From WHSW01 sp963759295 (GTDB lineage: Bacteria > Actinomycetota > Thermoleophilia > Solirubrobacterales > 70-9): 64,000 nucleotides of DNA. The DNA is taken from assembly GCA_963759295.1 (NCBI GenBank), contig CAVWYT010000003.1, positions 62,001-126,000 of the forward strand. Reading direction: 5' to 3'. The notes under the pieces are model-generated. The model did not search any database. It was not told the origin of the DNA and saw only the letters and a program-made list of their open reading frames with translations. The translations under genes were made by a program, and so were the position numbers. Position 1 is the first letter of the stretch. The number at the start of each line of letters is the position of its first letter. Positions 8,414 through 17,117 of this stretch are shown here, in pieces.

Positions 8414-10480
8414 GTGAGGCACCCAGGCGCGCTGCTCGCCCTCGTGGCGCTGGGGATCGTCGCGCTCGCCACCGAGGCGAGCGCGCGCGATCGCGCCGTC
8501 TACGAGCTCGCGAACGACTGCTTCGTGCTCGAGGCCAAGGACAACGGACGCTTCGTCACCGCAACCTCCGACGGCTACGGCGCCACCTCGGGCCGGGCGG
8601 GCGCGATGCCCTTCTTCCTCGAGCCGACGGGGCTCGGGACCTACCTGCTGTACGACCGCGAGGGGCGGTCGCTCAGCGTCGGCCCGACCGATCCCGACGG
8701 CTACGCACGCGCTCGGCGCGCGGCGGAGCCCGGCCCGGCCGGGGAATGGGCGCCGCACCGCGAGCGCGGTGGGACCCTTGCGCTCAGCTCGACGCTGATC
8801 GGCCGCGCGCTGACCGCGATCCCCGTCAACGGGACGCTCGCGGTGACCACCGCCGGCCCCGAGCGGGTCACCTCGTTTCGCCTCGTTGGCTCGGCGGGCT
8901 GCGCCGCGTTTCCGGAGGCCGAGGTCGGCGCCGCCGGCAAGACGTTCCGGGGCACCAACGGCGACGGGACCGTGTTCGGCTTTGCGGACACGCACCTGCA
9001 CATCACCGCGGACCTGCGCGCCGGCGGGCGGGTGCTGCACGGCGAGGCGTTCGACCGCTTCGGGATCACCCGGGCGCTCGGCGGAGACGAGGTCGACCAC
9101 GGCCCCGACGGCAGCGCCGACGTGACCGGGAACCTGCTGCGCACGGGACTGCCGTTCGGCACCCACGACACCCACGGCTGGCCGAGCTTCGCCGGCTGGC
9201 CGGTCCACGACACCAACACCCATCAGCAGACCTACTACGTGTGGCTGCAGCGGATGTGGGAGGCCGGTGAGCGCCTCGTCGTCGCGCAGACGGTCGAGGA
9301 CCAGCCGATCTGCGAGATCGAGCCGCTGCGCTCGCACTCCTGCGACGAGACGAAGACGATCAAGCTCGAGGTCCAGCGCCTGCGCGCGCTCGAGCGCTAC
9401 GTCGACGCGCAGAGCGGTGGTCCCGGACGGGGGTGGTTTGAGCTCGTCTACGGCCCCGGACAGGCGCGGCGCGCGATCGAGAGCGGAAAGCTGGCCGTCG
9501 TGATCGGGGTCGAGTCGTCGAATCCCTTCGGCTGCAGCGAGCTACACGGCGAGCCCCAGTGCGCGAAAACCGACGTCGACCGCGGCATTCGCAGGTTCCG
9601 CCGTTGGGGCGTTCGCGGCATGTTCGTAGCCCACTGGGTCGACAACGGGTTCGCCGGCGCCGCGCTCGAGGGCGGCGCCAAGGGCACCTTCATCAACGTC
9701 TTCAACCGCTACCAGACCGGACACTGGTTCCGGACCGCTGCCTGCCCGGATCCCGATCAGGGCGAGGAGATGACCTCGCTGAGCCCGTTCGAGCTCGGTG
9801 TCCTCTCCTCGTACTTCCCGGCGACCAGCGCGCTCGCCGACGAGGGGATGCCGTCCTATCCGCCCGGCAGGCAGTGCAACGCCAAGGGCCTGACGAAGCT
9901 CGGTCGGTACCTGATCCGCCGGCTGATCGACGCGCACATGCTGATCGAGGTCGACCATCTCAGCGAGCGGGCCCGCGATCGCGTCCTCTCGATCGCCGAG
10001 AAGCACGACTACCCGCTGGTCTCGAGCCACAACGGCACCGGCGGCTCGTGGACGGCGGAGGAGCTGCGGCGGCTGTACGCGATCGGCGGGCTCGCCTCGG
10101 CGACGCCGCGGCCGGCGCCGGAGCTGGCAGCCAGGATCCGCGGCCTGGCCCGCTACCGCAGCCGCGGGCACTACTTCGGCGTCGGGCTCGGCACCGACAC
10201 CGGTGGGTTCTCGACCCTGCCCGGGCCGCCCGCCGATGCCGACACGAACCCGCTCGCCTACCCGTTTCGCTCCCACGACGGCAAGGTGAGCTTCGATCGC
10301 CAGCGCACCGGCGAGCGGGCCTTCGACTACGACGCCGCCGGGGTCGCCCACTACGGCCTGTTCGCCGACCTGCTCGCCGACATGGAGCGCGGGCCGGGAG
10401 GCAGGGCGGCGATGCGCTCGCTGTTTCGCTCCGCCGAGGCCTATCTCGAGATGTGGAGCCTGACCCGCGGCGCGCACTGA
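8414..10480 (+). CDS. secreted metal-dependent hydrolase, membrane dipeptidase (M19)-like
   Basis: Large exported protein, about 688 residues. GTG 8414 was chosen because it begins a clean signal peptide (hydrophobic ALLALVALGIVALA, then ASA before the mature end). ATG 8369 and the frame start at 8294 are alternatives. The first 180 mature residues form a beta-rich domain. The hydrolase part then begins with FADTHLHI, an amidohydrolase HxH pair, and continues with a second metal region (IEVDHLSERARD) and SSHNGTGG. This order is that of peptidase M19/amidohydrolase enzymes with a long insertion. Substrate unknown; a dipeptide or amide outside the membrane is likely. Confidence 0.7.
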   Translation: MRHPGALLALVALGIVALATEASARDRAVYELANDCFVLEAKDNGRFVTATSDGYGATSGRAGAMPFFLEPTGLGTYLLYDREGRSLSVGPTDPDGYARARRAAEPGPAGEWAPHRERGGTLALSSTLIGRALTAIPVNGTLAVTTAGPERVTSFRLVGSAGCAAFPEAEVGAAGKTFRGTNGDGTVFGFADTHLHITADLRAGGRVLHGEAFDRFGITRALGGDEVDHGPDGSADVTGNLLRTGLPFGTHDTHGWPSFAGWPVHDTNTHQQTYYVWLQRMWEAGERLVVAQTVEDQPICEIEPLRSHSCDETKTIKLEVQRLRALERYVDAQSGGPGRGWFELVYGPGQARRAIESGKLAVVIGVESSNPFGCSELHGEPQCAKTDVDRGIRRFRRWGVRGMFVAHWVDNGFAGAALEGGAKGTFINVFNRYQTGHWFRTAACPDPDQGEEMTSLSPFELGVLSSYFPATSALADEGMPSYPPGRQCNAKGLTKLGRYLIRRLIDAHMLIEVDHLSERARDRVLSIAEKHDYPLVSSHNGTGGSWTAEELRRLYAIGGLASATPRPAPELAARIRGLARYRSRGHYFGVGLGTDTGGFSTLPGPPADADTNPLAYPFRSHDGKVSFDRQRTGERAFDYDAAGVAHYGLFADLLADMERGPGGRAAMRSLFRSAEAYLEMWSLTRGAH

Positions 10481-10502
10481 CCTCCGCTCGCCTTCGCCGG
10501 GC

Positions 10503-10904
10503 TCAATGCGCGACGCGTCCGTAGGCGACCCGGATCACGACCGCCAGCGACCGCGACGGCCCGGGCCAGTGCTCGCGCAGGAGCTCCGGTCCGCCGGCGC
10601 GCAGCGCCAGACGCAGGGCGAGCGCGGCGACGATCACGTCGTCGAGCTGACCGGCGACCGGGACGAAGTCGGGCACGAGGTCGAACGGCATCAGCAGGTA
10701 GGCGACCAGCGCCACGAGGATCAGCTTCCGGGCTCGCGACACCCGCGGGTCGCCGAGCAGCCGGCGCAGCAGGACGACGCAGTCCGGGATGAACCCCGCC
10801 AGCGCCCTCGCCTCGGCGTGGCGGCCGAGGGCGACCAGCGCCAGCACGCCGAGCACCCAGACCACGGCCAGCGTCGCGAGCGCGAGCAGAGTCCAGTCGA
10901 GCAT
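10503..10904 (-). CDS. DUF1232 (YkvA-like) membrane protein
   Basis: A 133-residue membrane protein. An N-terminal helix (LALATLAVVWVLGVLALVAL) is followed by the DUF1232 block: SRARKLILVALVAYLLMPFDLVPDF, then PVAGQLDDVIVAALALRLALR. The PFDLVPDF-x-P-x-x-G-x-x-DD pattern is diagnostic of the YkvA family of unknown function. ATG 10904 was chosen because the open upstream extension to 11096 is Arg/Ser-rich shadow sequence. It is convergent with the secreted hydrolase gene, 22 bases away, and divergent from the histidine kinase gene. Confidence 0.8.
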   Translation of the reverse strand: MLDWTLLALATLAVVWVLGVLALVALGRHAEARALAGFIPDCVVLLRRLLGDPRVSRARKLILVALVAYLLMPFDLVPDFVPVAGQLDDVIVAALALRLALRAGGPELLREHWPGPSRSLAVVIRVAYGRVAH

Positions 10905-11080
10905 CGACACCACCGTGAGTCTGATCGTCGGCCGGGCCGATCGACCCCGAGACGTATCAGTCGATCGGCGGCTGATGGGCGGAGCGCGTAACCTCGGGGA
11001 GCCTGAGGGGGTAGCGGAGCCGTGAGCGCGGAGAAACCGAGAGAGGGCACCGACTCGATGCGAAGCGCGATCCAGGGCTC

Positions 11081-12217
11081 GTGAGCGGCCAGCCACAGGC
11101 GCTCTCGGGCGAGGCCCTCGACGTCGTCGTGCGGCTGATGTTCGAGCTCGGGGACTCGGCGAGTGACTCCGATCCGTTTCACGACCGGATCTGCGAGGCG
11201 GTCTGCAGGCTGACCTCGCTCGAACGCGCCGTCCTGATGCTCTACGACCCCGGTCGCCGGCTGGTCGTCCCGGCGGGCAGCCACGGGGTCGAGCCCGAGA
11301 TCCTCAACCACGTCTACGGCAGCATCGAGGAGACGCCGATCGCCCAGCGCGCCTTCGCCGAGGACACCGTGGTCGTGATCGACTCGCTCCCCGGCAACGT
11401 CCCGGACCGCTACGCGGCCGTGCCGAGCATCGTCGGCATCTCGTGCACGCCCGTGGCGGCCGCCGGGCGCTGGCTCGGGGTGATCTTCGCGGAGCGAAAC
11501 GGAAAGCCGCTCGAGCTCGACGACCGCGAGCGCTGGACCCTGTACGCGCTCGGCCGCACCGCCGCCCTCGCGACCACCGTCCGCCAGGCGGCCGCGCAGC
11601 ACGAGCGCGACGCGCTGCTGCTCGAGCGAATCGAGCTCGCCCGCGAGGTGCACGAGAGCGTCATGCAGCGGCTGTTCGGGGTCTCGATGGTGCTCGGCTC
11701 GGGTCGCGAGCTGAGCGCCGAGGACGCCGAGCGCTCGGCCGCCGAGGTCGAGGAGGCGCTCGCCGAGCTGCGGGCGGCGCTCGATCGCTCGCTCGAGCCG
11801 ACGTCCGAGCCGGCGCGGGCGACGCTTCACGACGAGCTTCGAAGGCTCGGCCGCCAGTACAAGTCGCTGCCGCTCTCGGTTCGCTGGGAGGAGGGGGCGG
11901 TCGTCCCCGAGGGGCTCGAACCGCTCGCCGTCTCGGTGCTCGGCGAGGCGCTGCGCAACGCCGAGAAGCACGCCGCGCCGAGCGAGGTCCGGGTCTCGAT
12001 CGGAAGGGTCGCCGGCGCCTTCGCGCTCGAGGTCAGAAACGACGGCATCGGCGCGCCGCGGGCCGGGGGCTCCGGGCTCGGCCTCAGGCTCGCCTCCTAC
12101 GAGTCGCTTCAGCGGGGCGGGATGCTCGAGTTCGGGCCGGAGGGCGAGGAATGGCGGGTGCGCCTCGTGCTGCCCGCCGGCGACGTCGCCAGCGTGGTCG
12201 GAGCGTCCGGTGAGTGA
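11081..12217 (+). CDS. GAF-domain sensor histidine kinase (HisKA_3 type)
   Basis: Cytoplasmic NarL-family sensor kinase, 378 residues, GTG start. A GAF domain covers about residues 15-165. A coiled helix with the phospho-acceptor histidine follows (ELAREVHESVMQRLFGVS, H about 195). The ATPase has the N box (GEALRNAEKHA) and a G box (GGSGLGLRLASYE). No membrane segment is present, so the signal is intracellular, likely a small ligand or redox state read by GAF. The end overlaps the response regulator gene by 8 bases, marking a two-component pair. The pair sits directly upstream of the fatty acid synthesis operon. Confidence 0.88.
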   Translation: MSGQPQALSGEALDVVVRLMFELGDSASDSDPFHDRICEAVCRLTSLERAVLMLYDPGRRLVVPAGSHGVEPEILNHVYGSIEETPIAQRAFAEDTVVVIDSLPGNVPDRYAAVPSIVGISCTPVAAAGRWLGVIFAERNGKPLELDDRERWTLYALGRTAALATTVRQAAAQHERDALLLERIELAREVHESVMQRLFGVSMVLGSGRELSAEDAERSAAEVEEALAELRAALDRSLEPTSEPARATLHDELRRLGRQYKSLPLSVRWEEGAVVPEGLEPLAVSVLGEALRNAEKHAAPSEVRVSIGRVAGAFALEVRNDGIGAPRAGGSGLGLRLASYESLQRGGMLEFGPEGEEWRVRLVLPAGDVASVVGASGE

Positions 12218-12812
12218 GCGCCCGCTGCGAGTCCTGATCGTCGACGATCACGCGGTCGTGCAGTGGGGCTTCAAGGTCCTGCTCGGCCGCCAGCGCTGGG
12301 TGGAGCGCTGCGTCGTCGCCTCGGATCCCGAGCAGGGGCTTGCCGCAGCGGCTCGCGACAAGCCCGACGTCGCGCTGGTCGACCTGTTCCTCCGCGAGCG
12401 CTCGGGGGCGGAGCTCTGCGAGGCGATCCGAGCCGCCTCCCCGGCCACCCGGGTGCTGCTGATCTCCGGCGTCGGCTGGATCTCGCCGCAGGCGGCGAAG
12501 ACGGCCGGCGCCTCGGGATTCGTGTCGAAGGACTGGAGCGCCGACGAGGTGGCGATGGCGGTGCGGATGGTCGGCAGGGGGATGACCGTCTTCGGCCGCC
12601 AGGAGGAGGCGCCGGCGACGTCGCTGTCCGAGCGCGAGCGCGAGGTCCTGACGCTGATCGCCTCCGGGGCGACCAACCGCGAGATCGCCGAGCAGCTGTT
12701 CCTCTCGCCGCACACGGTCAAGGAGCACGCGAGCTCCCTCTATCGCAAGCTCGGGGTCAAGAACCGCGCCGAGGCGGCGCGGCGAGCCGAGCGCCTCGGG
12801 CTCACCCGCTGA
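12210..12812 (+). CDS. NarL/LuxR-family response regulator
   Basis: DNA-binding response regulator, 200 residues, cognate to the overlapping histidine kinase. The receiver has the acidic pair in VLIVDDHAVVQWGF, the phospho-acceptor aspartate in VALVDLFL, and the lysine in GFVSKDW. The C-terminal LuxR helix-turn-helix reads SEREREVLTLIASGATNREIAEQL then SPHTVKEHASSLYRKLGV. The start is GTG 12210. It ends 108 bases before fabD, and the perfect 16-bp palindrome in that gap is a candidate target, which is inference only. Confidence 0.9.
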   Translation: MSERPLRVLIVDDHAVVQWGFKVLLGRQRWVERCVVASDPEQGLAAAARDKPDVALVDLFLRERSGAELCEAIRAASPATRVLLISGVGWISPQAAKTAGASGFVSKDWSADEVAMAVRMVGRGMTVFGRQEEAPATSLSEREREVLTLIASGATNREIAEQLFLSPHTVKEHASSLYRKLGVKNRAEAARRAERLGLTR

Positions 12813-12851
12813 CGCCCACCGCCGGCGACCCCCCGGTACTTCGATCGTCCA

Positions 12852-12867
12852 CCCCCCGTACGGGGGG
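12852..12867. promoter_or_regulatory. perfect 16-bp palindrome upstream of the fab operon
   Basis: CCCCCCGTACGGGGGG is a perfect palindrome lying 40 bases after the response regulator stop and 53 bases before the fabD ATG. Its position and symmetry fit a dimeric regulator operator for the fab operon. It lacks a loop and a T run, so it is a poor intrinsic terminator. The binding protein is unknown. Confidence 0.45.
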
Positions 12868-12920
12868 TTGGCCGGCCGGTCCGGTTAACCGCGGCGGTCG
12901 AGCGCGGTAGGTGTGTCGCG

Positions 12921-13793
12921 ATGACCCGCGACGGACACCACCAGCTCGCGATCCTCTTCCCCGGGCAGGGCGTCGGCGACTCGATCGCCGCCGAGGCGGT
13001 GCGCGAGCGGCGCCCCGATCTGGTCGCGCTGGCGACCGAGCTGGTCGGCGAGGACCCGCTGGCGCGGATCGGCGACGGCACTCGATACGACCAGCCGGCG
13101 ATCTACTGCGCCTCGCTCGCCTCCTTCGACTCGCTCGGTCGCCCGGGCGCCGAGCTGTTCGCCGGTCACTCGCTCGGCGAGGTCCCGGCGCTCGCCGCGG
13201 CGGGCGCGATCGACGACCTCGACGGGCTCAGGATCGCCGCCATGCGCGGCCGGCTCATGGACGAGGCCGCCGCCGGGGCGCCGGCGGGCGGCATGCTCGC
13301 GGTCGGCGGCAATCGCGACGAGGCGGTCGGGCTCGCCTCGCGCGCCGGGCTGGCGCTCGCGAACGAGAACTCGCCCGGCCAGTTCGTGCTCACCGGCCGC
13401 GAGGCCGCGCTCGAGGTCGCCCGTGGCGAGGCACGGGAGCTCGGGCTGCGCGTCAAGCGGCTCTCGGTCTCGGGGGCCTTTCACTCCGCCGACATGGAGC
13501 CCGCGGTCGAGCCGTTCCGCGACTTCCTCGCCGGGATCGCGTTCCGCGACACCCCGCAGACGGTGATCTCGTCGGTGACCGCGACCCCGTTCGGCCCCGA
13601 TCCCAGCGACGCGCTCGCCGCGGCGCTGGTCAGCCCGGTGCGCTGGGTCGCGGTCCTGCATCGGCTGCGCGCCGACGGCGCGCGCCGTTTCCTCGACGTC
13701 GGCCCCGGCAAGGTACTCGCCGGGCTCGCTCGCCGAACCCTCGACGAGGTCGAGATCGAGACCGCGAGCACGACGGAGCTCGCCCATGTCTAG
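12921..13793 (+). CDS. fabD: malonyl-CoA:ACP transacylase
   Basis: Transfers malonyl from CoA to acyl carrier protein, feeding type II fatty acid synthesis. The protein has 290 residues and starts at ATG 12921. The N-terminal block AILFPGQGVGD, the nucleophile serine in AGHSLGEVPALAAAGAI (about residue 86), the conserved arginine in AAMRGRLM and the catalytic histidine in GAFHSADM are all present, as is the FLDVGPGKVL block near the end. It is the first gene of a nine-gene operon and overlaps fabH by 8 bases. Confidence 0.95.
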   Translation: MTRDGHHQLAILFPGQGVGDSIAAEAVRERRPDLVALATELVGEDPLARIGDGTRYDQPAIYCASLASFDSLGRPGAELFAGHSLGEVPALAAAGAIDDLDGLRIAAMRGRLMDEAAAGAPAGGMLAVGGNRDEAVGLASRAGLALANENSPGQFVLTGREAALEVARGEARELGLRVKRLSVSGAFHSADMEPAVEPFRDFLAGIAFRDTPQTVISSVTATPFGPDPSDALAAALVSPVRWVAVLHRLRADGARRFLDVGPGKVLAGLARRTLDEVEIETASTTELAHV

Positions 13794-14796
13794 CGCGATG
13801 CCCGCCGCCGTCGCGGGCCCCGCGCCGCGGGCCCTCTCGCGCGACCCCGTCGGCATCCACGCCGGGATCGCCTCGGTGGGGACCGCGCTGCCGCCGCGCG
13901 TCGTCCCGAACGAGGAGATCGCGGCGCGGCTCGGCGTCGACGCCGACTGGATCACCACGCGGACCGGGATCAGCGAGCGGCGCCATGCCGACGCCGGCGC
14001 GACGCTCGTCGGAGTGGCCGCCGAGGCCGGGGCGCGGGCGCTCGAATCGGCGGCGCTGGCGGCGGGCGGTCTCGACCTGCTGCTGGTCGCGACAACGACC
14101 GCCGACGACCGGCTGCCGAACGCCGCGCCGCTCGTCGGCGAGCGAATCGGCGCGGCCCGGGCCGGGGCGATCGACGTCGGCGCCGCCTGCACCGGCTTTC
14201 TCTCCGCGCTCGAGCTCGCCGCGGCGGCCGTCGAGTCGCGCCGCGCCGAGAGCGCGCTGGTGATCGGGGCCGACCTGATGAGCCGGATCCTCGACCTCGA
14301 CGACCGCCGCACCGCCGGGCTGTTCGGGGACGGCGCCGGGGCGGCGCTGGTCGTCGCCGGCGGCGAGGGCGCGATCGGGCCGATCCGCCTGCACGCCGAC
14401 GGCTCGGGCGCCGCACACGTCGCCGCCCCCCACGACGGGAAGCTGTGGATGGACGGTCGCGCCACCTTCCGCGCCGCGGTTGCACGCCTCAGCGAGGTGA
14501 CCCTGGAGGTCGCCGCCGAGGCGGGCGTCGACCTCGACGCGATCGACCTGTTCGTCTACCACCAGGCCAACAGCCGCATCCTCGCCGCGGTCGGCGAGCG
14601 GCTCGGCCTGCGCCGCGAGCGCGTCGTCGACTCGCTCGCCCTGCACGGCAACACCTCGGCCGCGACCCTGCCGATCGCCCTCGAGCAGGCCCAAGACGAC
14701 GGACGCCTGCGCGCCGGCTCGAAGGTGCTCGTGGGAGCGTTCGGAGCCGGGCTCACCTGGGGGGCGGGGATCGTCGACTGGGGGGCCGGGCCGTGA
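13786..14796 (+). CDS. fabH: 3-oxoacyl-ACP synthase III
   Basis: Condenses an acyl-CoA primer with malonyl-ACP, the first step of fatty acid chain growth. The 336-residue protein carries the catalytic triad: cysteine in GAACTGFLSALELA (about residue 130), histidine in VYHQANSRI and asparagine in LHGNTSAATLP. The start ATG lies inside the end of fabD, and its stop overlaps the GTG start of fabG, so translation is coupled. The N-terminal 25 residues before HAGIASVGTALP are an unusual extension for the family. Confidence 0.95.
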   Translation: MSSAMPAAVAGPAPRALSRDPVGIHAGIASVGTALPPRVVPNEEIAARLGVDADWITTRTGISERRHADAGATLVGVAAEAGARALESAALAAGGLDLLLVATTTADDRLPNAAPLVGERIGAARAGAIDVGAACTGFLSALELAAAAVESRRAESALVIGADLMSRILDLDDRRTAGLFGDGAGAALVVAGGEGAIGPIRLHADGSGAAHVAAPHDGKLWMDGRATFRAAVARLSEVTLEVAAEAGVDLDAIDLFVYHQANSRILAAVGERLGLRRERVVDSLALHGNTSAATLPIALEQAQDDGRLRAGSKVLVGAFGAGLTWGAGIVDWGAGP

Positions 14797-15581
14797 GCGC
14801 TCCCGAGACCATCGAGCGCGTCGAGGCCCCGGCCCCGGCGCCGTCCATCGAGCCTCGCCTCGACGGCTGTGCCCTGGTCACCGGCGCGTCGCGTGGGATC
14901 GGCGCGGCCGTGGCCCGCGAGCTCGCCGGCGCCGGGATGCCCGTAGCGGTCAACTTCCGCGCCGACCGCGACGGCGCCGAGCGGGTCGCGACCGAGATCG
15001 AGGGCGGCGGTGGCGTCGCGCGGCCGATCCGCGCCGACGTCAGCGATCCCGACTCCGCGGAGCAGCTGCTCGCCGCCGCCGAGAGCGAGCTCGGCCGCGT
15101 CCTGGTGCTTGTGAACAACGCCGGGGTCACCGCCGACAACCTCTCGATGCGGCTCAGCGACGAGGACTGGCAGCGGGTGATCGACACCAACCTGACCGCG
15201 GCGTTCCGGCTCACGCGCCAGGCGCTCGGCACGATGATGCGGGCTCGCTACGGCCGGGTCGTCAACGTCGCCTCGGTGGTCGGCCGGCGCGCCAACGCCG
15301 GACAGGCCAACTACGCGGCGGCGAAGGCCGGGCTGATCGGGTTCACGAGCACGGTCGCGGTCGAGGTCGCACGGCGCGGCGTGACCGTGAACGCGGTTGC
15401 GCCGGGGCTGATCGAGACCGAGCTGACGACCGAGATCGCGACCGGGCTCGCCGACGCGATCCCCGCCCGACGGCGGGGGACGCCGGAGGAGGTCGCCGCC
15501 TGCGTCGGCTTTTTGGCCTCGCCGGCCGCCTCCTACGTGACCGGGACGACGCTGACCGTCGACGGCGGCCTGACCGCCTGA
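14793..15581 (+). CDS. fabG: 3-oxoacyl-ACP reductase
   Basis: NADPH-dependent short-chain reductase that reduces 3-oxoacyl-ACP. GTG 14793, overlapping the fabH stop (GTGA), was chosen; the longer frame from 14445 runs inside fabH. The protein has 262 residues, with about 28 extra at the N-terminus (a Pro/Ala-rich lead). TGASRGIG, NNAGVTADN, the serine of VASVVG and the YAAAK catalytic pair are present, and it ends in the family's TVDGGLTA. It is the third gene of the fab operon. Confidence 0.94.
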   Translation: MSAPETIERVEAPAPAPSIEPRLDGCALVTGASRGIGAAVARELAGAGMPVAVNFRADRDGAERVATEIEGGGGVARPIRADVSDPDSAEQLLAAAESELGRVLVLVNNAGVTADNLSMRLSDEDWQRVIDTNLTAAFRLTRQALGTMMRARYGRVVNVASVVGRRANAGQANYAAAKAGLIGFTSTVAVEVARRGVTVNAVAPGLIETELTTEIATGLADAIPARRRGTPEEVAACVGFLASPAASYVTGTTLTVDGGLTA

Positions 15582-15609
15582 TCGAAACCACGAGCGAAAG
15601 GAAGGACAC

Positions 15610-15858
15610 GTGCCGCAGACACAGAGCAAGGAGCAGATCGAACAGCGGGTGACCGACGCACTGGTCGAGTTCGGTGAGGAGCGCGAGAACCTCACCCTCG
15701 GCGCGCGCTTCGAGGACCTCGACGTCGACTCGCTCGACCTCGTCGAGCTGGCGCAGATCGTCGAGGACGAATACGGGGTCGAGGTCGCCGACTCGGACCT
15801 CGACAAGATCCAGACGATCGGCGACGTGGTCGAGCTGATCGACGCGAGGACGTCGTGA
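15610..15858 (+). CDS. acpP: acyl carrier protein
   Basis: Acidic helical carrier of 82 residues that holds the growing acyl chain on a phosphopantetheine arm. The attachment serine lies in DLDVDSLDLVEL (serine about residue 40). Start GTG 15610 has AGGAAGGA about 5 bases upstream. It is the only gene in this operon with a real leader gap (28 bases) and a strong ribosome binding site, which fits the need for ACP in excess. The stop overlaps the fabF start by 4 bases. Confidence 0.95.
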   Translation: MPQTQSKEQIEQRVTDALVEFGEERENLTLGARFEDLDVDSLDLVELAQIVEDEYGVEVADSDLDKIQTIGDVVELIDARTS

Positions 15859-17117
15859 GCGCCGAGCCACGAGCTACGGAGGGGTCGCGCGCGGCGAAGC
15901 GCGATCCAGAGACGGTGAGCCGCGAGGTCGTAATCACCGGGATCGGCGCCGTCTCCCCGCTCGGGGTCGGCGCCCCGACCCTGTTCGAGCGCTGGAGCGC
16001 CGGCGAGTCCGGGATCGTCGACGGGCTCGGTCGCTGCCTCGACTTCGAGCCCACCGACCACCTCAGCCGCCGCGAGGCACGGCGAGCGGACCGGTTCACG
16101 CAGTTCGCGCTCGTCGCGGCGCAGGAGGCGCTCGCTCGGGCCGGTTGGGAAGACGGCGGCCCGTATGAGGCGACCGAGGTCGGATGCGTGATCGGCACCG
16201 GGATCGGCGGGATCGCGACGATCGAGGAGCAGCACACGGTCCTCGACGAGCAGGGCAGCGCCGCGATGTCGCCGCTGTGCGTGCCGCAGATGATGCCCAA
16301 CGCCGCCGCCGGCGCCGTCGCGATGCGCCACGGGCTCAAGGGCGAGTGCTATGGAACGGTTTCGGCCTGCGCGGCGGGCGCGCAGGCGGTCGGCGCCGGG
16401 ATGCGGATGGTCGAGCGCGGCGACGTGCGCGCCTGCGTCGTCGGCGGGACCGAGGCGGGCGTGACGCCGCTCGCGGTCGCCGCCTTCGAGAAGATGGGCG
16501 CGACCTCGAAGGAGGGCGTCTCGCGCCCCTTCGACCGCCGCCGGGACGGGTTCGTGATCGCCGAGGGCGCCGGGATCCTGGTGCTCGAGGACGCCGGGTC
16601 CGCCGCGGAGCGCGAGGCGCCGGTCCTCGGCCGGCTGACCGGCTACGGCGCGACGGCGGACGCCCATCACTTGACCGCGCCCGACCCCGAGGGCGACGGC
16701 GCGGCGCGCGCGATGGAGGCGGCGCTTCGCGATGCGGAGATCGAGCCTGGCGAGGTCGCCTACGTGAACGCGCACGGGACCTCGACCCCGCTCAACGACC
16801 GCTCCGAGACCGAGGCGCTGAAGCGCGTGTTCGGCGAGCGCGCCGGCTCGATCCCGGTCTCGTCGCTGAAATCCTCGATCGGGCACCTGCTCGGCGCCGC
16901 CGGGGCGGTGGAGGCGGTGGCGACGACGCTGGCGCTGCGCGAGGCGCTCGCGCCGCCAACGCTCAACTACGAGCAGCCCGACGAGGGTCTCGACCTCGAC
17001 TACGTCCCCGGCGGCGCACGGACGATCGAGCGCAACGGCCATCCGCCGATCGGGCTCTCGAACTCGTTCGGGTTCGGTGGCCACAACGTCGTCCTCTGTC
17101 TGGAGGCTGAGGCGTGA
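15855..17117 (+). CDS. fabF: 3-oxoacyl-ACP synthase II
   Basis: Elongating ketosynthase, 420 residues. The active-site Cys-His-His set is visible: TVSACAAGAQ (Cys about 172), NAHGTSTPLND and SSIGHLLGAAG. The C-terminal SNSFGFGGHN is also typical. Start GTG 15855 overlaps the acpP stop. The first 25 residues before VVITGIGAVSPLG are an extension rich in Arg and Glu. The cysteine is followed by Ala-Ala-Gly rather than the common Ala-Thr-Ala, a mild difference from the textbook motif. Confidence 0.94.
   Translation: MSAEPRATEGSRAAKRDPETVSREVVITGIGAVSPLGVGAPTLFERWSAGESGIVDGLGRCLDFEPTDHLSRREARRADRFTQFALVAAQEALARAGWEDGGPYEATEVGCVIGTGIGGIATIEEQHTVLDEQGSAAMSPLCVPQMMPNAAAGAVAMRHGLKGECYGTVSACAAGAQAVGAGMRMVERGDVRACVVGGTEAGVTPLAVAAFEKMGATSKEGVSRPFDRRRDGFVIAEGAGILVLEDAGSAAEREAPVLGRLTGYGATADAHHLTAPDPEGDGAARAMEAALRDAEIEPGEVAYVNAHGTSTPLNDRSETEALKRVFGERAGSIPVSSLKSSIGHLLGAAGAVEAVATTLALREALAPPTLNYEQPDEGLDLDYVPGGARTIERNGHPPIGLSNSFGFGGHNVVLCLEAEA

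Noticed and set aside
12852..12867. Palindrome as an intrinsic terminator for the response regulator gene
   Set aside because: A loopless GTAC centre and absence of a T run make a terminator unlikely; an operator fits better.
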